64,000 nt of DNA from an uncultured Pseudomonadota bacterium (GTDB lineage Bacteria > Myxococcota_A > Bradymonadia > Bradymonadales > Bradymonadaceae), in assembly GCA_913057905.1 (NCBI GenBank), contig CAJXPB010000011.1:1-64000 (forward strand), written 5' to 3'. A program made the translations under genes and the position numbers. The notes beneath the pieces are model-generated. The model was not told the DNA's origin and did not search any database. It saw only the letters and a program-made list of their open reading frames with translations. Of this stretch, positions 1-9,079 are shown in pieces; positions within the stretch are counted from its first letter, which is position 1, and each line of letters starts with the position of its first letter.

Positions 1-147
1 CGACAGCCATCCCTTGCCCAGATGACACTTCCAGGTGACGTGGACGACCGTCCCGGTGTCCGGACGGATATGCCCGGCGTCGTCGGTCTCCAGGTCCTCG
101 AAGAGCAACTCCACGTCGTCGGTCGATTCGTCCGTTATCTCGGCCAT
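1..147 (-). CDS. Hypothetical protein, N-terminal part (cut by window edge)
   Basis: The reading frame is open from an ATG at 147 to the window edge, giving the first 49 residues of a leftward gene that continues outside. The start is supported by a GGGGGA ribosome-binding site a few bases upstream. The N-terminus is strongly acidic (about a dozen Asp/Glu in the first 25 residues), followed by a segment with the motif VVHVTWKCHLGKGW. No family is recognised from so short a piece. Confidence 0.6.
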   Translation of the reverse strand, partial: MAEITDESTDDVELLFEDLETDDAGHIRPDTGTVVHVTWKCHLGKGWLS

Positions 148-273
148 GCTCCCCCCGGTTATCCTGGCTTAGCCATCCACGTCTCCCCACACTCACCGTT
201 TTCGACAAAGACGCCGGATCTGTTGCGGCCGAACGCAGTGCGGCCGCCCAATGCCCGTCCTCGAACGCGTCCT

Positions 274-325
274 CGAACGTAAGCATCGGGAGCCCGTACG
301 AGCGTCCCCGAACGTAAGCATCGGG
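274..325 (+). repeat. Paired short motif, copies 1 and 2 (GTAAGCATCGGG)
   Basis: The 17-base string CGAACGTAAGCATCGGG occurs at 274-290 and again at 309-325, exactly 35 bp apart. It lies in the 326-bp gap (148-473) between the leftward partial gene and the kinase gene. The same core recurs in pairs at 1853/1888, 5001/5034 (opposite strand) and, with changes, 55607/55643. The rest of this gap shows only a short GCGGCC inverted repeat near 226-248 and no clear promoter. Confidence 0.6.
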
Positions 326-473
326 GAGGGGATGAAAGACAGTGCGGGGCGCGGTTGTTACGGTAAAAGCGAACCTGTAACGAACCGGTCCCCCAGTGCA
401 TCACCTAAGGAGGGCACGGCAGGAACACCGCAGCTTAGACACCCACCAAAAACGGACTCACGGAGTAGGCACG

Positions 474-1829
474 TTGAGTAACGACGATAACGACGCACCG
501 CCGTCCAAAGGGCGACGCTTCTACAAGCTTGCGAAGATGACCGCTTCAGTCGCGGGGAATTACACATCTTCGCGGATGAAGTCATTGTTTCAGTCCGAGG
601 AACAGCAGCGCGCAGACGAGGCTGCGACTCAGCGCAAAAACGGCGAAATCGTGGCGGAGACTCTCGGTGACTTGAAGGGCGCCGCCATGAAGATCGGGCA
701 GATGGCATCTGTGGCGACGGATGTTCTGCCCGATGAATTGGCCGAGCCACTGGAGGCGTTGCAGAAGGATGCTCCTCCAATGGGCTACGAAGTCGTCGCA
801 CGACAGATAGAACGGGAGCTCGGGGCAGCCCCGGATTTGCTGTTTGAGTCGTTCGACAGGAAACCGTTCGCATCGGCGTCGATCGGCCAGGTGCATCGCG
901 CCGTCACCGACGACGGTCGAAACGTCGTTGTGAAGGTGCAGTACCCTGGAGTCGACGACTCGGTCGGCACAGACCTCTCCCAGCTCAAGATGGCGCTCCG
1001 CATGAGCGGATTCGTCGACCAGGGGCGAAGAGATTCCTTCGACCAACTCTTCGATGAGATCGAGGAACGTCTCGTAGAGGAGCTCGACTACACCAACGAA
1101 GCTGAAAACGTACGTTTGTTCCGGAAGCTCCATGCGGACGACGATTGGATTATTTTACCGGAAGTCGTCGGGGAGCGCAGCGCAAAGAGGGTGCTCACTC
1201 TGACCGAGGTTAAAGGAGACAGCCTCAACGAAGCCCGAGAATCGTACAGCTGGGAGTCAAAGGACGCCGTCGGCGAATCGGTGTTCAAAACTTTCGGGTA
1301 TCAGCTGTTCCGCGAAGGAATTATCCACGCCGATCCGAACCCCGCGAACTTCGCATTCCGGCCCGACGGGCGAATCGTTCTGTACGATTTCGGGTGTGTG
1401 AAGCGCCTGAGTCCTCAGAAGGTGGAAGCGTACGCCAGGATCGTGAAGGCATCGCTGGAAAAAGACCGAGATGAAGTAGTCCGATGGATGGGTGAACTGG
1501 GGGCGCTCAACCCGGATGGACCGGAGGTGCCTGGCGAGGTCTGGGACCTGTTTCGTCACATCTTCATCGAGCCGATCCTGGAAGTCGAGCAATTCGACTA
1601 CGGGACGGGCGAAATCATGTCCCGATTTCGTGATCACCAGCAGACATTTGTGGAATACAACCGCTCGTTTCAGCCGCCTCCCGGGGGCATTTACGTCGAT
1701 CGGACGGTCGTGGGCATCCACAATATCCTGAGGAAGCTCGAGGCCCAGATTCCATGTGAATCCTGGACTCGCACGTTCATGGAACTCGGGATTTCAGCCC
1801 CTACCCGGCTGGCCGATCGGACATTCTAA
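474..1829 (+). CDS. ABC1/AarF/UbiB-type atypical kinase
   Basis: This 451-residue protein belongs to the ABC1 (AarF/UbiB/ADCK) kinase-like family, whose members support quinone or lipid biology by an ATP-dependent step that is still poorly defined. The family marks are visible: the KxGQ motif at K73-Q76, ASIGQVH, the ATP-site lysine K154 in VVVKVQYPG, the catalytic-loop motif HADPNPAN at H285-N292 and DFG at D305. No C-terminal membrane helix is evident, unlike E. coli UbiB, which fits the soluble AarF subgroup. I chose the TTG at 474 because GGAG sits 8 bp upstream; an in-frame ATG at 396 would add 26 residues of poor composition. It stands alone between intergenic motif pairs, and the substrate is unknown. 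Confidence 0.85.
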   Translation: MSNDDNDAPPSKGRRFYKLAKMTASVAGNYTSSRMKSLFQSEEQQRADEAATQRKNGEIVAETLGDLKGAAMKIGQMASVATDVLPDELAEPLEALQKDAPPMGYEVVARQIERELGAAPDLLFESFDRKPFASASIGQVHRAVTDDGRNVVVKVQYPGVDDSVGTDLSQLKMALRMSGFVDQGRRDSFDQLFDEIEERLVEELDYTNEAENVRLFRKLHADDDWIILPEVVGERSAKRVLTLTEVKGDSLNEARESYSWESKDAVGESVFKTFGYQLFREGIIHADPNPANFAFRPDGRIVLYDFGCVKRLSPQKVEAYARIVKASLEKDRDEVVRWMGELGALNPDGPEVPGEVWDLFRHIFIEPILEVEQFDYGTGEIMSRFRDHQQTFVEYNRSFQPPPGGIYVDRTVVGIHNILRKLEAQIPCESWTRTFMELGISAPTRLADRTF

Positions 1830-1848
1830 GCACAAAATAGGACCACCT

Positions 1849-1897
1849 GGACGTAAGCATCGGGAAGGACGATCAAGGTGTCCGATTGTAAGCATCA
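1849..1897 (+). repeat. Paired short motif, copies 3 and 4
   Basis: GGACGTAAGCATCGGG at 1849-1864 and GATTGTAAGCATCA ending at 1897 place the GTAAGCATC core 35 bp apart (1853 and 1888), the same spacing as the pair at 274-325. It occupies the short gap between the converging kinase and pdxA genes; the second copy overlaps the pdxA stop codon. Confidence 0.6.
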
Positions 1898-2947
1898 AGT
1901 GGCGTCAGAAGGGTTGGCCTCGGTTTCGAGGCGCGCCATCTTCGCCGCCAGCTCGATTGCGTAGCGAAGGGAGCCGGGGTCCGCGATTCCTTGGCCGGCG
2001 ATGTCGTATGCCGTCCCGTGGTCGACAGACGTCCGAATGATGGGGAGGCCCAGCGTCAGATTGGCCGATTCGCCGAAGTGGAGCAGCTTCAACGGGATCA
2101 GCCCCTGGTCGTGATACATGCTGACGACTGCGTCGAACGGGGTGGCTCCATTGCGGTATTTGGCGAATAGCGTGTCGGCGGGAAAGGGGCCCTCCATGGT
2201 CGCGAGTCCTTCAAGCTCGGCGGAAAGCTCCTCGATCGCCGGTTCAATGACTTCAGCCTCCTCGTCGCCCATGGCTCCCTGTTCACCGGCGTGCGGATTC
2301 ACCCCACAGACCGCGATCCGCGGATGGTCAACGTCGAAGCGTCGCCTAAGCCCGCCGATTGTCGTTCGGATTACCGATCGCAGCCTTCCTCGCGTCAGCC
2401 GCCCTGCCACGCGCCGCAGCGGAACGTGAGTAGTGACCAGCGAGACTCGAAGCCGGGGGCCCGCGAGCATCATAACGGGCTGACTGGTCTGGAAGGTGTC
2501 AGCCAAGACTTCAGTGTGACCGACAGACGGCTCGTCGATCGTCTCGAATAGTGACTTGTTCCACGGAGCGGTCACCACGGCGTCGACCGCCCCGGCGCGA
2601 GCGGCATTCACCGCTTCTCGAAATGCTTTCATCTGTAGACGAGCACAGCGAGGATCCTCGACGCCCTTCTCCAGATTCGAGAAATCCTCCTCAGGTAGGA
2701 CATCGATAACCGGAGTCGTCGATCCGTCATCAACCACATCACCGAGGCGCCGGCAATCCAGAAAGTGAGAGCGCAGCTCCGAGTCCGCCCAGCCGCCCTC
2801 TCCAAGACGGTCATTCTCGTCAATTAGAACCTGTCTGCTGCCGAAGATAACCGGGGTCACATCGTCACCGACAGAGTGACGCAGGGCTTTGAGAATCACC
2901 TCTGGTCCGATTCCGGCGGCGTCGCCAATTGTAATCGCGATCTTCAT
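1895..2947 (-). CDS. pdxA: 4-hydroxythreonine-4-phosphate dehydrogenase PdxA
   Basis: PdxA oxidises 4-phosphohydroxy-L-threonine with NAD, the step before PdxJ in DXP-dependent pyridoxal phosphate synthesis in the cytosol. The 350 residues match the usual length of about 330. The N-terminus TIGDAAGIGPE is the family signature with Ala for the usual Pro. The substrate pair H144-T145 (GHTE) and the three metal-binding histidines are present: H174 (TTHVPL), H219 (NPHAGE) and H279 (MYHDQG). The gene follows surA by 22 bp on the same strand, the order also seen in the E. coli surA-pdxA operon, so co-transcription is likely. Start at ATG 2947 gives the standard N-terminus. Confidence 0.95.
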   Translation of the reverse strand: MKIAITIGDAAGIGPEVILKALRHSVGDDVTPVIFGSRQVLIDENDRLGEGGWADSELRSHFLDCRRLGDVVDDGSTTPVIDVLPEEDFSNLEKGVEDPRCARLQMKAFREAVNAARAGAVDAVVTAPWNKSLFETIDEPSVGHTEVLADTFQTSQPVMMLAGPRLRVSLVTTHVPLRRVAGRLTRGRLRSVIRTTIGGLRRRFDVDHPRIAVCGVNPHAGEQGAMGDEEAEVIEPAIEELSAELEGLATMEGPFPADTLFAKYRNGATPFDAVVSMYHDQGLIPLKLLHFGESANLTLGLPIIRTSVDHGTAYDIAGQGIADPGSLRYAIELAAKMARLETEANPSDAT

Positions 2948-2969
2948 GAGAGCCCCGCCCTCAAGGGAG

Positions 2970-3980
2970 TCAGTCTAAGTTTGCCAACGCGTCGGACTTC
3001 ACCTCGACAAAGGCATCGCGGCGCAGCTTTTTGACGTAAGAATCAAGTTGATTCTGCAGTTTCTGCTGGCGCAGTCTCTGGCGAATCTGTTGTTTCTTCT
3101 TTTTGACGTTGCCGTTGCGCACCTGATTGACCTCATCGACCTTCAAAAGGTGAAAGCCGAAATCAGTCTCCACGATGCCTGAATGTTCACCCTCCTCGAG
3201 GTTGAAAGCCGTCTCCTCGAAGGCGGGATTCAGTTCTCCTTGCTGAAACGTCCCCAGCAACCCACCGCGTTCGCCCGACGAACCGTCACTGTGTTCTTTG
3301 GCGAGCTCTTTGAACGACCCCTCTCCCTGCTCAAGTCGGGCGAGCACTTTTTCAGCGCGACTCCGGGCAGAATTCCGGGCTTGTTCGGTATCGTCCTCGG
3401 GCTTGAAGAGAATATGTCTGAGCACAACAGCCTTGGAGCTCGTCCCTTCATCGCCGAACCGCTCCCGATACCGTTCGTCGACCTCCGACTGGGAGACCGA
3501 AATTTGATTGCCCATCTTGACCTTTACGAGCCGGATCTTCAGCAAGTTCTGCCGCACGGTCTCTCGATACTCGTCATACGACATGCCGTAGCGGCTCAGA
3601 AGAGACCGAAACTGCTGCTCGCTGAGCTGCTGACGTTGGCGAGTCATCTTCAGCCACTGATCGACCTGTTGATCCGGGACCGTCAGATTCATCGCCTCCG
3701 CCTCGGCCTGGATCAGTTTTCGTTCGATCAGGTTGTCGAGGACCTTTTTGTGGATTTCGGCACGACGTTGCGGGTCCTCCATGACCGACGGGTTCATCCC
3801 TCGCTGAACGAGAAATGGGGTAGTTGCCTTCTTGACGTCGTACTCGGTGACAACCCCGTCATTCACCCGAGCCACCACCTGATCGACGATTTCAGCTCGA
3901 AGGTTCGGGAGGTCGATGACGGCGCTGCCTACAACAGCCAGAACCCCGATCACCAACGGTATAGCGGACCTTCTATTCAT
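2970..3980 (-). CDS. surA: SurA-type periplasmic chaperone / parvulin prolyl isomerase
   Basis: A 336-residue exported protein with a signal segment (RRSAIPLVIGVLAVVGSAV) followed by a SurA N-terminal domain starting at VVARVNDGVVTEYDV. A single parvulin (PpiC) domain runs from about residue 185 (LRHILF) to 285, ending in FGFHLLKVDE. E. coli SurA has two parvulin domains; one is common in Myxococcota relatives. SurA escorts unfolded outer-membrane proteins through the periplasm, which fits the several predicted barrels in this window. It lies between a second PpiC-type lipoprotein gene upstream (34 bp) and pdxA downstream (22 bp), all leftward, as a probable operon. Confidence 0.85.
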   Translation of the reverse strand: MNRRSAIPLVIGVLAVVGSAVIDLPNLRAEIVDQVVARVNDGVVTEYDVKKATTPFLVQRGMNPSVMEDPQRRAEIHKKVLDNLIERKLIQAEAEAMNLTVPDQQVDQWLKMTRQRQQLSEQQFRSLLSRYGMSYDEYRETVRQNLLKIRLVKVKMGNQISVSQSEVDERYRERFGDEGTSSKAVVLRHILFKPEDDTEQARNSARSRAEKVLARLEQGEGSFKELAKEHSDGSSGERGGLLGTFQQGELNPAFEETAFNLEEGEHSGIVETDFGFHLLKVDEVNQVRNGNVKKKKQQIRQRLRQQKLQNQLDSYVKKLRRDAFVEVKSDALANLD

Positions 3981-4014
3981 GCTTTCTGTCCCGGTTTGAA
4001 ACGTGTGCGTTTCG

Positions 4015-5094
4015 CTAGTCTGGATCCACAGTCTTCAGGGGCAGTTGCTCTCGTCGTGTGTAACGAGTCTTCGGCGGTGCGGCCAGCCCCTCGACGATGG
4101 TATCCCGAATATCCACTTCAGCCCGGCGCCGCCAGTTCGACGAAAGCTCTTTCCTGCGTTTTCGACGGCGTCGGTCATAGAGGGTCCGACGAATCGTCTC
4201 GGCCGCATCCTCCAACGATGTCTCGTTGGCCTCCTTGCGTTCAAACCACATCGCGACATACCAGCCGTCGCGGTATCGGAATGGAGCCGACACCTCGTTC
4301 TGATTTTCCAAACCGAAGACGACCTCTGAGAGCTCTGTTCGCTCGTCCTCCTCGGCCGGTGGCTCAACCCACCCGGCAGCTCCCCCCTCACGGCGGAGCT
4401 CGAAAGGCTCGGGCGAGACCGAATACCGTGCAGCGAGCTGACGGAACCGATTGATTCGCTGGTCTGGATCCGTCGACTCAATCCGGGTCTTCAGCTCTTC
4501 GGCCCACTGGCGCCGATTCGTCCCAATCAGGGCAACCCGTCGTCGCTCGGGAGTCGAAAACCGATCCCGGTGAGTACGATAATACTTCTCGATGGCACCT
4601 CGGTTCACATCTTCCATCGATACGTCTTCGCCGAGGCTCTGCTCGAAGGCGTAATCGGCCAGGACACCTTTGACAGCCTGGCGGGCTCTCGGCGTCGAGC
4701 CCAGCCCTCGGCGCTCGGCCTCATCGGCCAACGCCTCAAACTGAATAACCGCATCCAGATAACTCCGCTTTCTCTGTTGAGATCGGTATCGGACTCGCGC
4801 GTATTCCGGAAGGGATTCGAGCCGATGGTCGAACTCACCGCGTGTAATGGTCTCCCCATTCACGATGGCCAGACGATCCGCCGATTCGGTTTCGCCGGTC
4901 ACGGCCTCTCCTCGTGCCTCCTGCCCACGCTCTCTGGGGGGTGTCGGTGCACAACCGATACCCGCGAAAAACAGGATCACAACCGAAGCCACAACGTACC
5001 TGATGCTTACAATCGGATCCGGCAACACGTACCTGATGCTTACAATCGAGTGGGGTGGATCGAAGGGGGTTCGGTTGGTGTACGGGGCGTGCAC
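4015..5094 (-). CDS. PpiC/SurA-like lipoprotein (peptidyl-prolyl isomerase family)
   Basis: A SurA-like protein with a lipobox (ILFFAGIGC) followed by a long charged, parvulin-like region containing VNGETITRGEFDHRL near its start and a degenerate PpiC domain (LIGTNRRQ, AAGWVEPP, RYRDGWYVAMW). The role is inferred to be envelope protein folding, alongside surA just downstream. The start is uncertain. GTG at 5094 has no ribosome site, and the first 35 codons read through two copies of a 22-bp repeat, so IVSIRYV appears twice before the signal peptide. A later TTG or GTG near 5025 or 4990 would give a shorter, more normal lipoprotein signal. Catalytic activity cannot be judged. Confidence 0.75.
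   Translation of the reverse strand: MHAPYTNRTPFDPPHSIVSIRYVLPDPIVSIRYVVASVVILFFAGIGCAPTPPRERGQEARGEAVTGETESADRLAIVNGETITRGEFDHRLESLPEYARVRYRSQQRKRSYLDAVIQFEALADEAERRGLGSTPRARQAVKGVLADYAFEQSLGEDVSMEDVNRGAIEKYYRTHRDRFSTPERRRVALIGTNRRQWAEELKTRIESTDPDQRINRFRQLAARYSVSPEPFELRREGGAAGWVEPPAEEDERTELSEVVFGLENQNEVSAPFRYRDGWYVAMWFERKEANETSLEDAAETIRRTLYDRRRRKRRKELSSNWRRRAEVDIRDTIVEGLAAPPKTRYTRREQLPLKTVDPD
4994..5048 (-). repeat. Paired 22-bp direct repeat carrying the GTAAGCATC motif
   Basis: Two identical 22-bp copies lie at 4994-5015 and 5027-5048, 33 bp apart. On the minus strand each contains GATTGTAAGCATCAGG, the same core as the pairs at 274-325 and 1849-1897. The pair sits at the 5' end of the PpiC-like lipoprotein gene, either as upstream DNA or within its first codons depending on the true start. 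Confidence 0.65.
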
Positions 5095-5137
5095 GGGCGT
5101 TTGGGGTTCGGGGTCGCGGGCGTACAGGCTCGCCGAT

Positions 5138-8100
5138 TCACGCCCGCAGCGTCAACAAGGTGTCCATGAGTTTGCGCGAGGTCTCAAGGGGGCGCGAAGC
5201 CTCGTCGGGCTTGAGTTTGAAGATCAGATCCATGTCGTCGGTGAGTTTGGCCCGGCCGGTCTCGCGGATGAATTCGGAGACCTGGTCGGGGGCGAGGGGC
5301 GTGTCGTCGCGCAATTCGACACGGATGGCAGCTTCGCCGGCATCGAAGCTGGGGGCGCGAATGGCGCGACAGCCGATCTTGATGCCGACGACGTCGCGCA
5401 GGTTCCGGACCGGCTGGGGAGCGTGGCCGAATCGGTCGGCCATCTCGTCGAAGATCTGAACCAACTCCTCCTGTGAGCTCGCCAGGGAGAAGCGCTTGTA
5501 GAACGTGAGCCGGAGTTTCGTCGCTTCGATGTAGTCGTCGGGGATGAAGGCCTCGACGGGGATGTTGACCTCGGGTTCCAGGTCCTCTTCGACGTCGCGG
5601 TCGCGCAGATCGTTGAGCGCCTCCTCCAGAAGTTCGGTGTACATGTCGAGTCCGACGGCGGTGACGTGTCCGGACTGGTCTTCGCCCAGCAGGTGGCCGG
5701 CCCCGCGGATCTCGAGGTCGTAGGTCGATACGTGGAACCCGCTGCCCAGGTCGGAGTGGGTCTGGATGACCTCCAGTCGCTTTTCCGCTTTTTTGCCGAG
5801 TTTTTTGTTTCGTGGCACCAGCAGATAGGCGTACGCCCGTTCGTCGCTCCGCCCGACGCGGCCGCGCAGTTGGTACAGTTGGGACAGTCCGAAGTTGTTG
5901 GCTTCATTGACGATAATCGTGTTCGCGTTCGGGATATCGAGCCCACTTTCGATGATGGTCGAACACAGCAGCACGTTGATGTTGCCCTCGACGTACGAGA
6001 GCATCACGTCCTCGAGCTGCGACTCCCCCATCTGCCCGTGTCCGATGCCAATGCGGGCTTCGGGCACGATCTCTTCGAGGTGCTGGGCCATCTCGTCGAT
6101 CGTCTGGACCCGGTTGTGGACGAAAAACACCTGACCGCCACGTTCGAGCTCCCGCATGATGGCCTCGCGGATGACGCCGGCGGAGAATTTCGCCACGTGG
6201 GTGCGTACGGCCTTTCGATTGTGCGGCGGGGTGGCGATGATCGAGAGGTCCCGGATACCCAGCAGACTCATCTGCAGGGTCCTGGGGATCGGTGTGGCCG
6301 ACAGGGTCAAGACATCGATGTTGGCCCGCAGCTCCTTGATCTTTTCTTTGTGCTTGACCCCGAAGCGCTGCTCCTCGTCGACCACCAGCAGGCCCAGGTC
6401 CTGAAAGTCGACGTCCTCCGACAGGAGCCGATGCGTACCGATCACGACGTCGAGGTCGCCGCTGGCTGCGTCTTCGATGATTTCGCGCTCATCAGACGGC
6501 GTTCGAAATCGGCTCAGCGCCCCGATCCGCACGCCGAAGTCCTCGAGCCGGTCGCGGAACGTCAGCCGATGTTGCTCGCACAGGATCGTCGTGGGAACCA
6601 GGACGGCGACCTGTTTGCCGTCGAGTACGGCTTTCATCGTGGCGCGCAACGCGACTTCGGTCTTTCCGAAGCCGACGTCCCCGCAGATCAGCCGGTCCAT
6701 CGGCTGCGTCTTCTGCATATCCGACAGCGTATCCTGGATGGCGCGGGCCTGGTCGGGGGTCTCCTCGAAGGGAAACGCCTGTTCGAACTCCCGAAAGACC
6801 TCGCCGGGTTCAGAGAAGGCGTAGCCCTCGGCCATCTCGCGTTTTGCATACAGCTTCAGCAGGTCGCCGGCGATGCTGCGAATCTGCTGTTTGACCTCTT
6901 CTTTGGTCTCCTCCCATTTGGTGCCGCCGAGGTCATCCAGCCGGGTCTGTTCATCGGAGCCGATGTACTTCTGAACGCGGCCGAGCCGGTAGACCGGCAG
7001 GTAGAGTTTGTCGCCGTCGGCGTATTCGATGTGCAGAAAGTCGTTCTCGAGCCCGCCGACATCGAGGTGGGCGATCCCGCAGTAGCGGCCGATCCCGAAG
7101 TCGACGTGGACGATGTGGTCGCCGATTTCGAGATCTTTGAAGTGACTGATCTCGGCGTGTTCAGTAACCGATTTGTCCGACTGGGTGACGACCTTTCGGC
7201 CGAAGATCTCACCGCCGGCGATGACGGCGAGCCCGAGGACCTCGGACCGAAACCCCGCCGACAGCTCGGCATTGTAGACTTCGACGAGGCTCGCCGGCGG
7301 CGGGACCGGCTCGGTGACGTCGATGGGGGTGGGAAAATCGACGGCATCCTGACCGTAGCTCTGAAGCAGACCGATGAGACGTTCGGCCTGGCCCTGGGTT
7401 CGGCAGGCGATCGCGATCCGGCCGTAGCGTTGTTTCCAGTCGTCGATACGCGCGGCGAGCTTTCGGACGGTCTGTTCGACGCCGGCCTGTTCCTTTCGCA
7501 GGCGAACGATGTCGGTATTCGGCCGCGCTCGGAACTCAAAGCTCGCCTCCTCATCGGGCAGGGGGAAGGCGAGCTGATCGTCGGCGGGCTGCATGGCCAC
7601 ATGACGCAGCTCCAGGCGTCGATCCCGCCCGCAGACCGTCTCGACCACCGATTCGGGCGGCCGGAAGTAAGCATCGCGCGGAAACACGAGTTCGCCGTTT
7701 TCGACGGCCATCTCGTATTCGGACTCCCGGTTGTTCCAGAGGTCCTGGGCGGCATCGACGATGCCGTCGGGGTCGACCAGAACGATCAGGGGTTCATCGT
7801 CCAGATAGTCGAAGAGATCGGCGGTCTGGTCGTACAGCGCCGGCAGCAGGGCATCGATGCCCACGAAGTGGATGCCCGATCGCAGGTCTTCGATCATCTC
7901 GCGGACGTCCCTGGAGGGGACGTTCAGATCGTCGGCCAGATCATTGAGGCGACGATGCGCCATCTTGATGGCCGGGTCGTCGAGCACTTCCTCGCGGACC
8001 GGGAAGACGTCGCAGTAGTCGAGTTCACGGACGGTCCGCTGGTTCTCGGCGGTAAACGAACGCAGCTCGCTGATCTCGTCGCCCCACCGCTCCAGGCGCA

Positions 8101-8818
8101 CCGGATTGTCTTCGGTGGGAGGGAAGAGGTCGACGATGTCCCCGCGGATCGCGAATGTCCCGGGATCTTCGACGACCGGGACCTCCGAGTAACCGCAGGC
8201 AGAAAAGAGCGAGCGCAGGGCATCGTTCGACACCTCGTCGCCCGCCGAGAGCCGGCGCGAATACAGGTCGAGCGCTTCGGGCGGAATCGTCTTGCGGACC
8301 GCCGCATTGATCGAGCTGACGAGGTAGCGGGGCTTGGTGGGACGGGTGAATTTGTAGAGTCCCCCGAGCCGCTCCATCGTCAGCGCGCGGTCGGTCGAAG
8401 CCTGGTGGTAGGGGCCCACATCGAAATCGGGGATGTGCACGACCTCGTCGCGCCAGGATCCCGACGTCTCCGGAGTGTCGTCGACGGGTTCCAGCCCGGC
8501 GACGGCGCTCTCGTCCATAAACGCCGCCTGCTCATCTTGCTCCTCGGAGGCAAAAAGCCGCAGGTCGCCGGCGAGTTTCTGCGCATCGTCAGGTTCGGCC
8601 GTCAGCACGACCAAGGGTCGATCGAGTCGCTGGCTCAAATCGGCGAGTACGCAGGCCCGGAACGAATCGGTGGCTCCGAGCACCTGCACGTGGGGACGGG
8701 TGCCGGAGAGGGCCTCGGTGAGCGCCTCGATATCGTAGGCGCTCTCGAAGTTGGCATCGGGGACCGATGGGCCGGCAGACTCGAAGTCCTCGATGGACTC
8801 GGCAGAACTGGAACTCAT
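5138..8818 (-). CDS. mfd: Transcription-repair coupling factor Mfd
   Basis: Mfd pushes RNA polymerase off DNA lesions and recruits UvrA. The 1226 residues are slightly longer than the usual 1150. A UvrB-like N-terminal region (DLFPPTEDNPVRLERWGDEI, about residue 230) is followed by the RNA-polymerase-binding domain (GDHIVHVDFGIGRY, about 560) and a RecG-like translocase. Walker A GDVGFGKTE is near residue 715 and the DEEQ Walker B near 813. SATPIPRT, the TRG-type segment and QLRGRVGR complete the motor motifs. The C-terminal D7 domain is present. The start at ATG 8818 is the first in frame; only a weak upstream AGG is visible. It is separate from the surA block by 43 bp. Confidence 0.97.
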   Translation of the reverse strand: MSSSSAESIEDFESAGPSVPDANFESAYDIEALTEALSGTRPHVQVLGATDSFRACVLADLSQRLDRPLVVLTAEPDDAQKLAGDLRLFASEEQDEQAAFMDESAVAGLEPVDDTPETSGSWRDEVVHIPDFDVGPYHQASTDRALTMERLGGLYKFTRPTKPRYLVSSINAAVRKTIPPEALDLYSRRLSAGDEVSNDALRSLFSACGYSEVPVVEDPGTFAIRGDIVDLFPPTEDNPVRLERWGDEISELRSFTAENQRTVRELDYCDVFPVREEVLDDPAIKMAHRRLNDLADDLNVPSRDVREMIEDLRSGIHFVGIDALLPALYDQTADLFDYLDDEPLIVLVDPDGIVDAAQDLWNNRESEYEMAVENGELVFPRDAYFRPPESVVETVCGRDRRLELRHVAMQPADDQLAFPLPDEEASFEFRARPNTDIVRLRKEQAGVEQTVRKLAARIDDWKQRYGRIAIACRTQGQAERLIGLLQSYGQDAVDFPTPIDVTEPVPPPASLVEVYNAELSAGFRSEVLGLAVIAGGEIFGRKVVTQSDKSVTEHAEISHFKDLEIGDHIVHVDFGIGRYCGIAHLDVGGLENDFLHIEYADGDKLYLPVYRLGRVQKYIGSDEQTRLDDLGGTKWEETKEEVKQQIRSIAGDLLKLYAKREMAEGYAFSEPGEVFREFEQAFPFEETPDQARAIQDTLSDMQKTQPMDRLICGDVGFGKTEVALRATMKAVLDGKQVAVLVPTTILCEQHRLTFRDRLEDFGVRIGALSRFRTPSDEREIIEDAASGDLDVVIGTHRLLSEDVDFQDLGLLVVDEEQRFGVKHKEKIKELRANIDVLTLSATPIPRTLQMSLLGIRDLSIIATPPHNRKAVRTHVAKFSAGVIREAIMRELERGGQVFFVHNRVQTIDEMAQHLEEIVPEARIGIGHGQMGESQLEDVMLSYVEGNINVLLCSTIIESGLDIPNANTIIVNEANNFGLSQLYQLRGRVGRSDERAYAYLLVPRNKKLGKKAEKRLEVIQTHSDLGSGFHVSTYDLEIRGAGHLLGEDQSGHVTAVGLDMYTELLEEALNDLRDRDVEEDLEPEVNIPVEAFIPDDYIEATKLRLTFYKRFSLASSQEELVQIFDEMADRFGHAPQPVRNLRDVVGIKIGCRAIRAPSFDAGEAAIRVELRDDTPLAPDQVSEFIRETGRAKLTDDMDLIFKLKPDEASRPLETSRKLMDTLLTLRA

Positions 8819-8925
8819 GATGCGTTCAAACCTGAGGAGGAATACGGCAGGTACAGCACGACGCTCACCGAACGATAAAGACCATCCGGATGGGCGCTAC
8901 GCCCTGTCGTGTAGTGGGCGGGTTC

Positions 8926-8955
8926 ACGGGTGTCAATTCGAAGATTGACCCCCGT
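8926..8955. other. Strong intergenic hairpin between mfd and a small ORF
   Basis: ACGGGTGTCAAT pairs with ATTGACCCCCGT around a TCGAAG loop: 6 bp, one mismatch, then 5 bp. It sits about 110 bp upstream of mfd and 125 bp upstream of the small rightward ORF. It could be an operator, an RNA leader element or a terminator; there is no T-run to favour the last. Confidence 0.35.
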
Positions 8956-9079
8956 CCGCGCCAACTGAACAGCTTTCGACGATGGACTATTCACAACCCG
9001 GGTCGTCTGCCCGGTTCACATTCGATGCCAGCCTGCTAATCTGTCGTCGTACACCGCCCCGTCATCCGAGCTTTCTTCC

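Noticed and set aside
5666..8878. Very long plus-strand open frame (1070 codons) opposite mfd
   Set aside because: It is the antisense shadow of a GC-rich, certain gene; no ribosome site and no protein family features.
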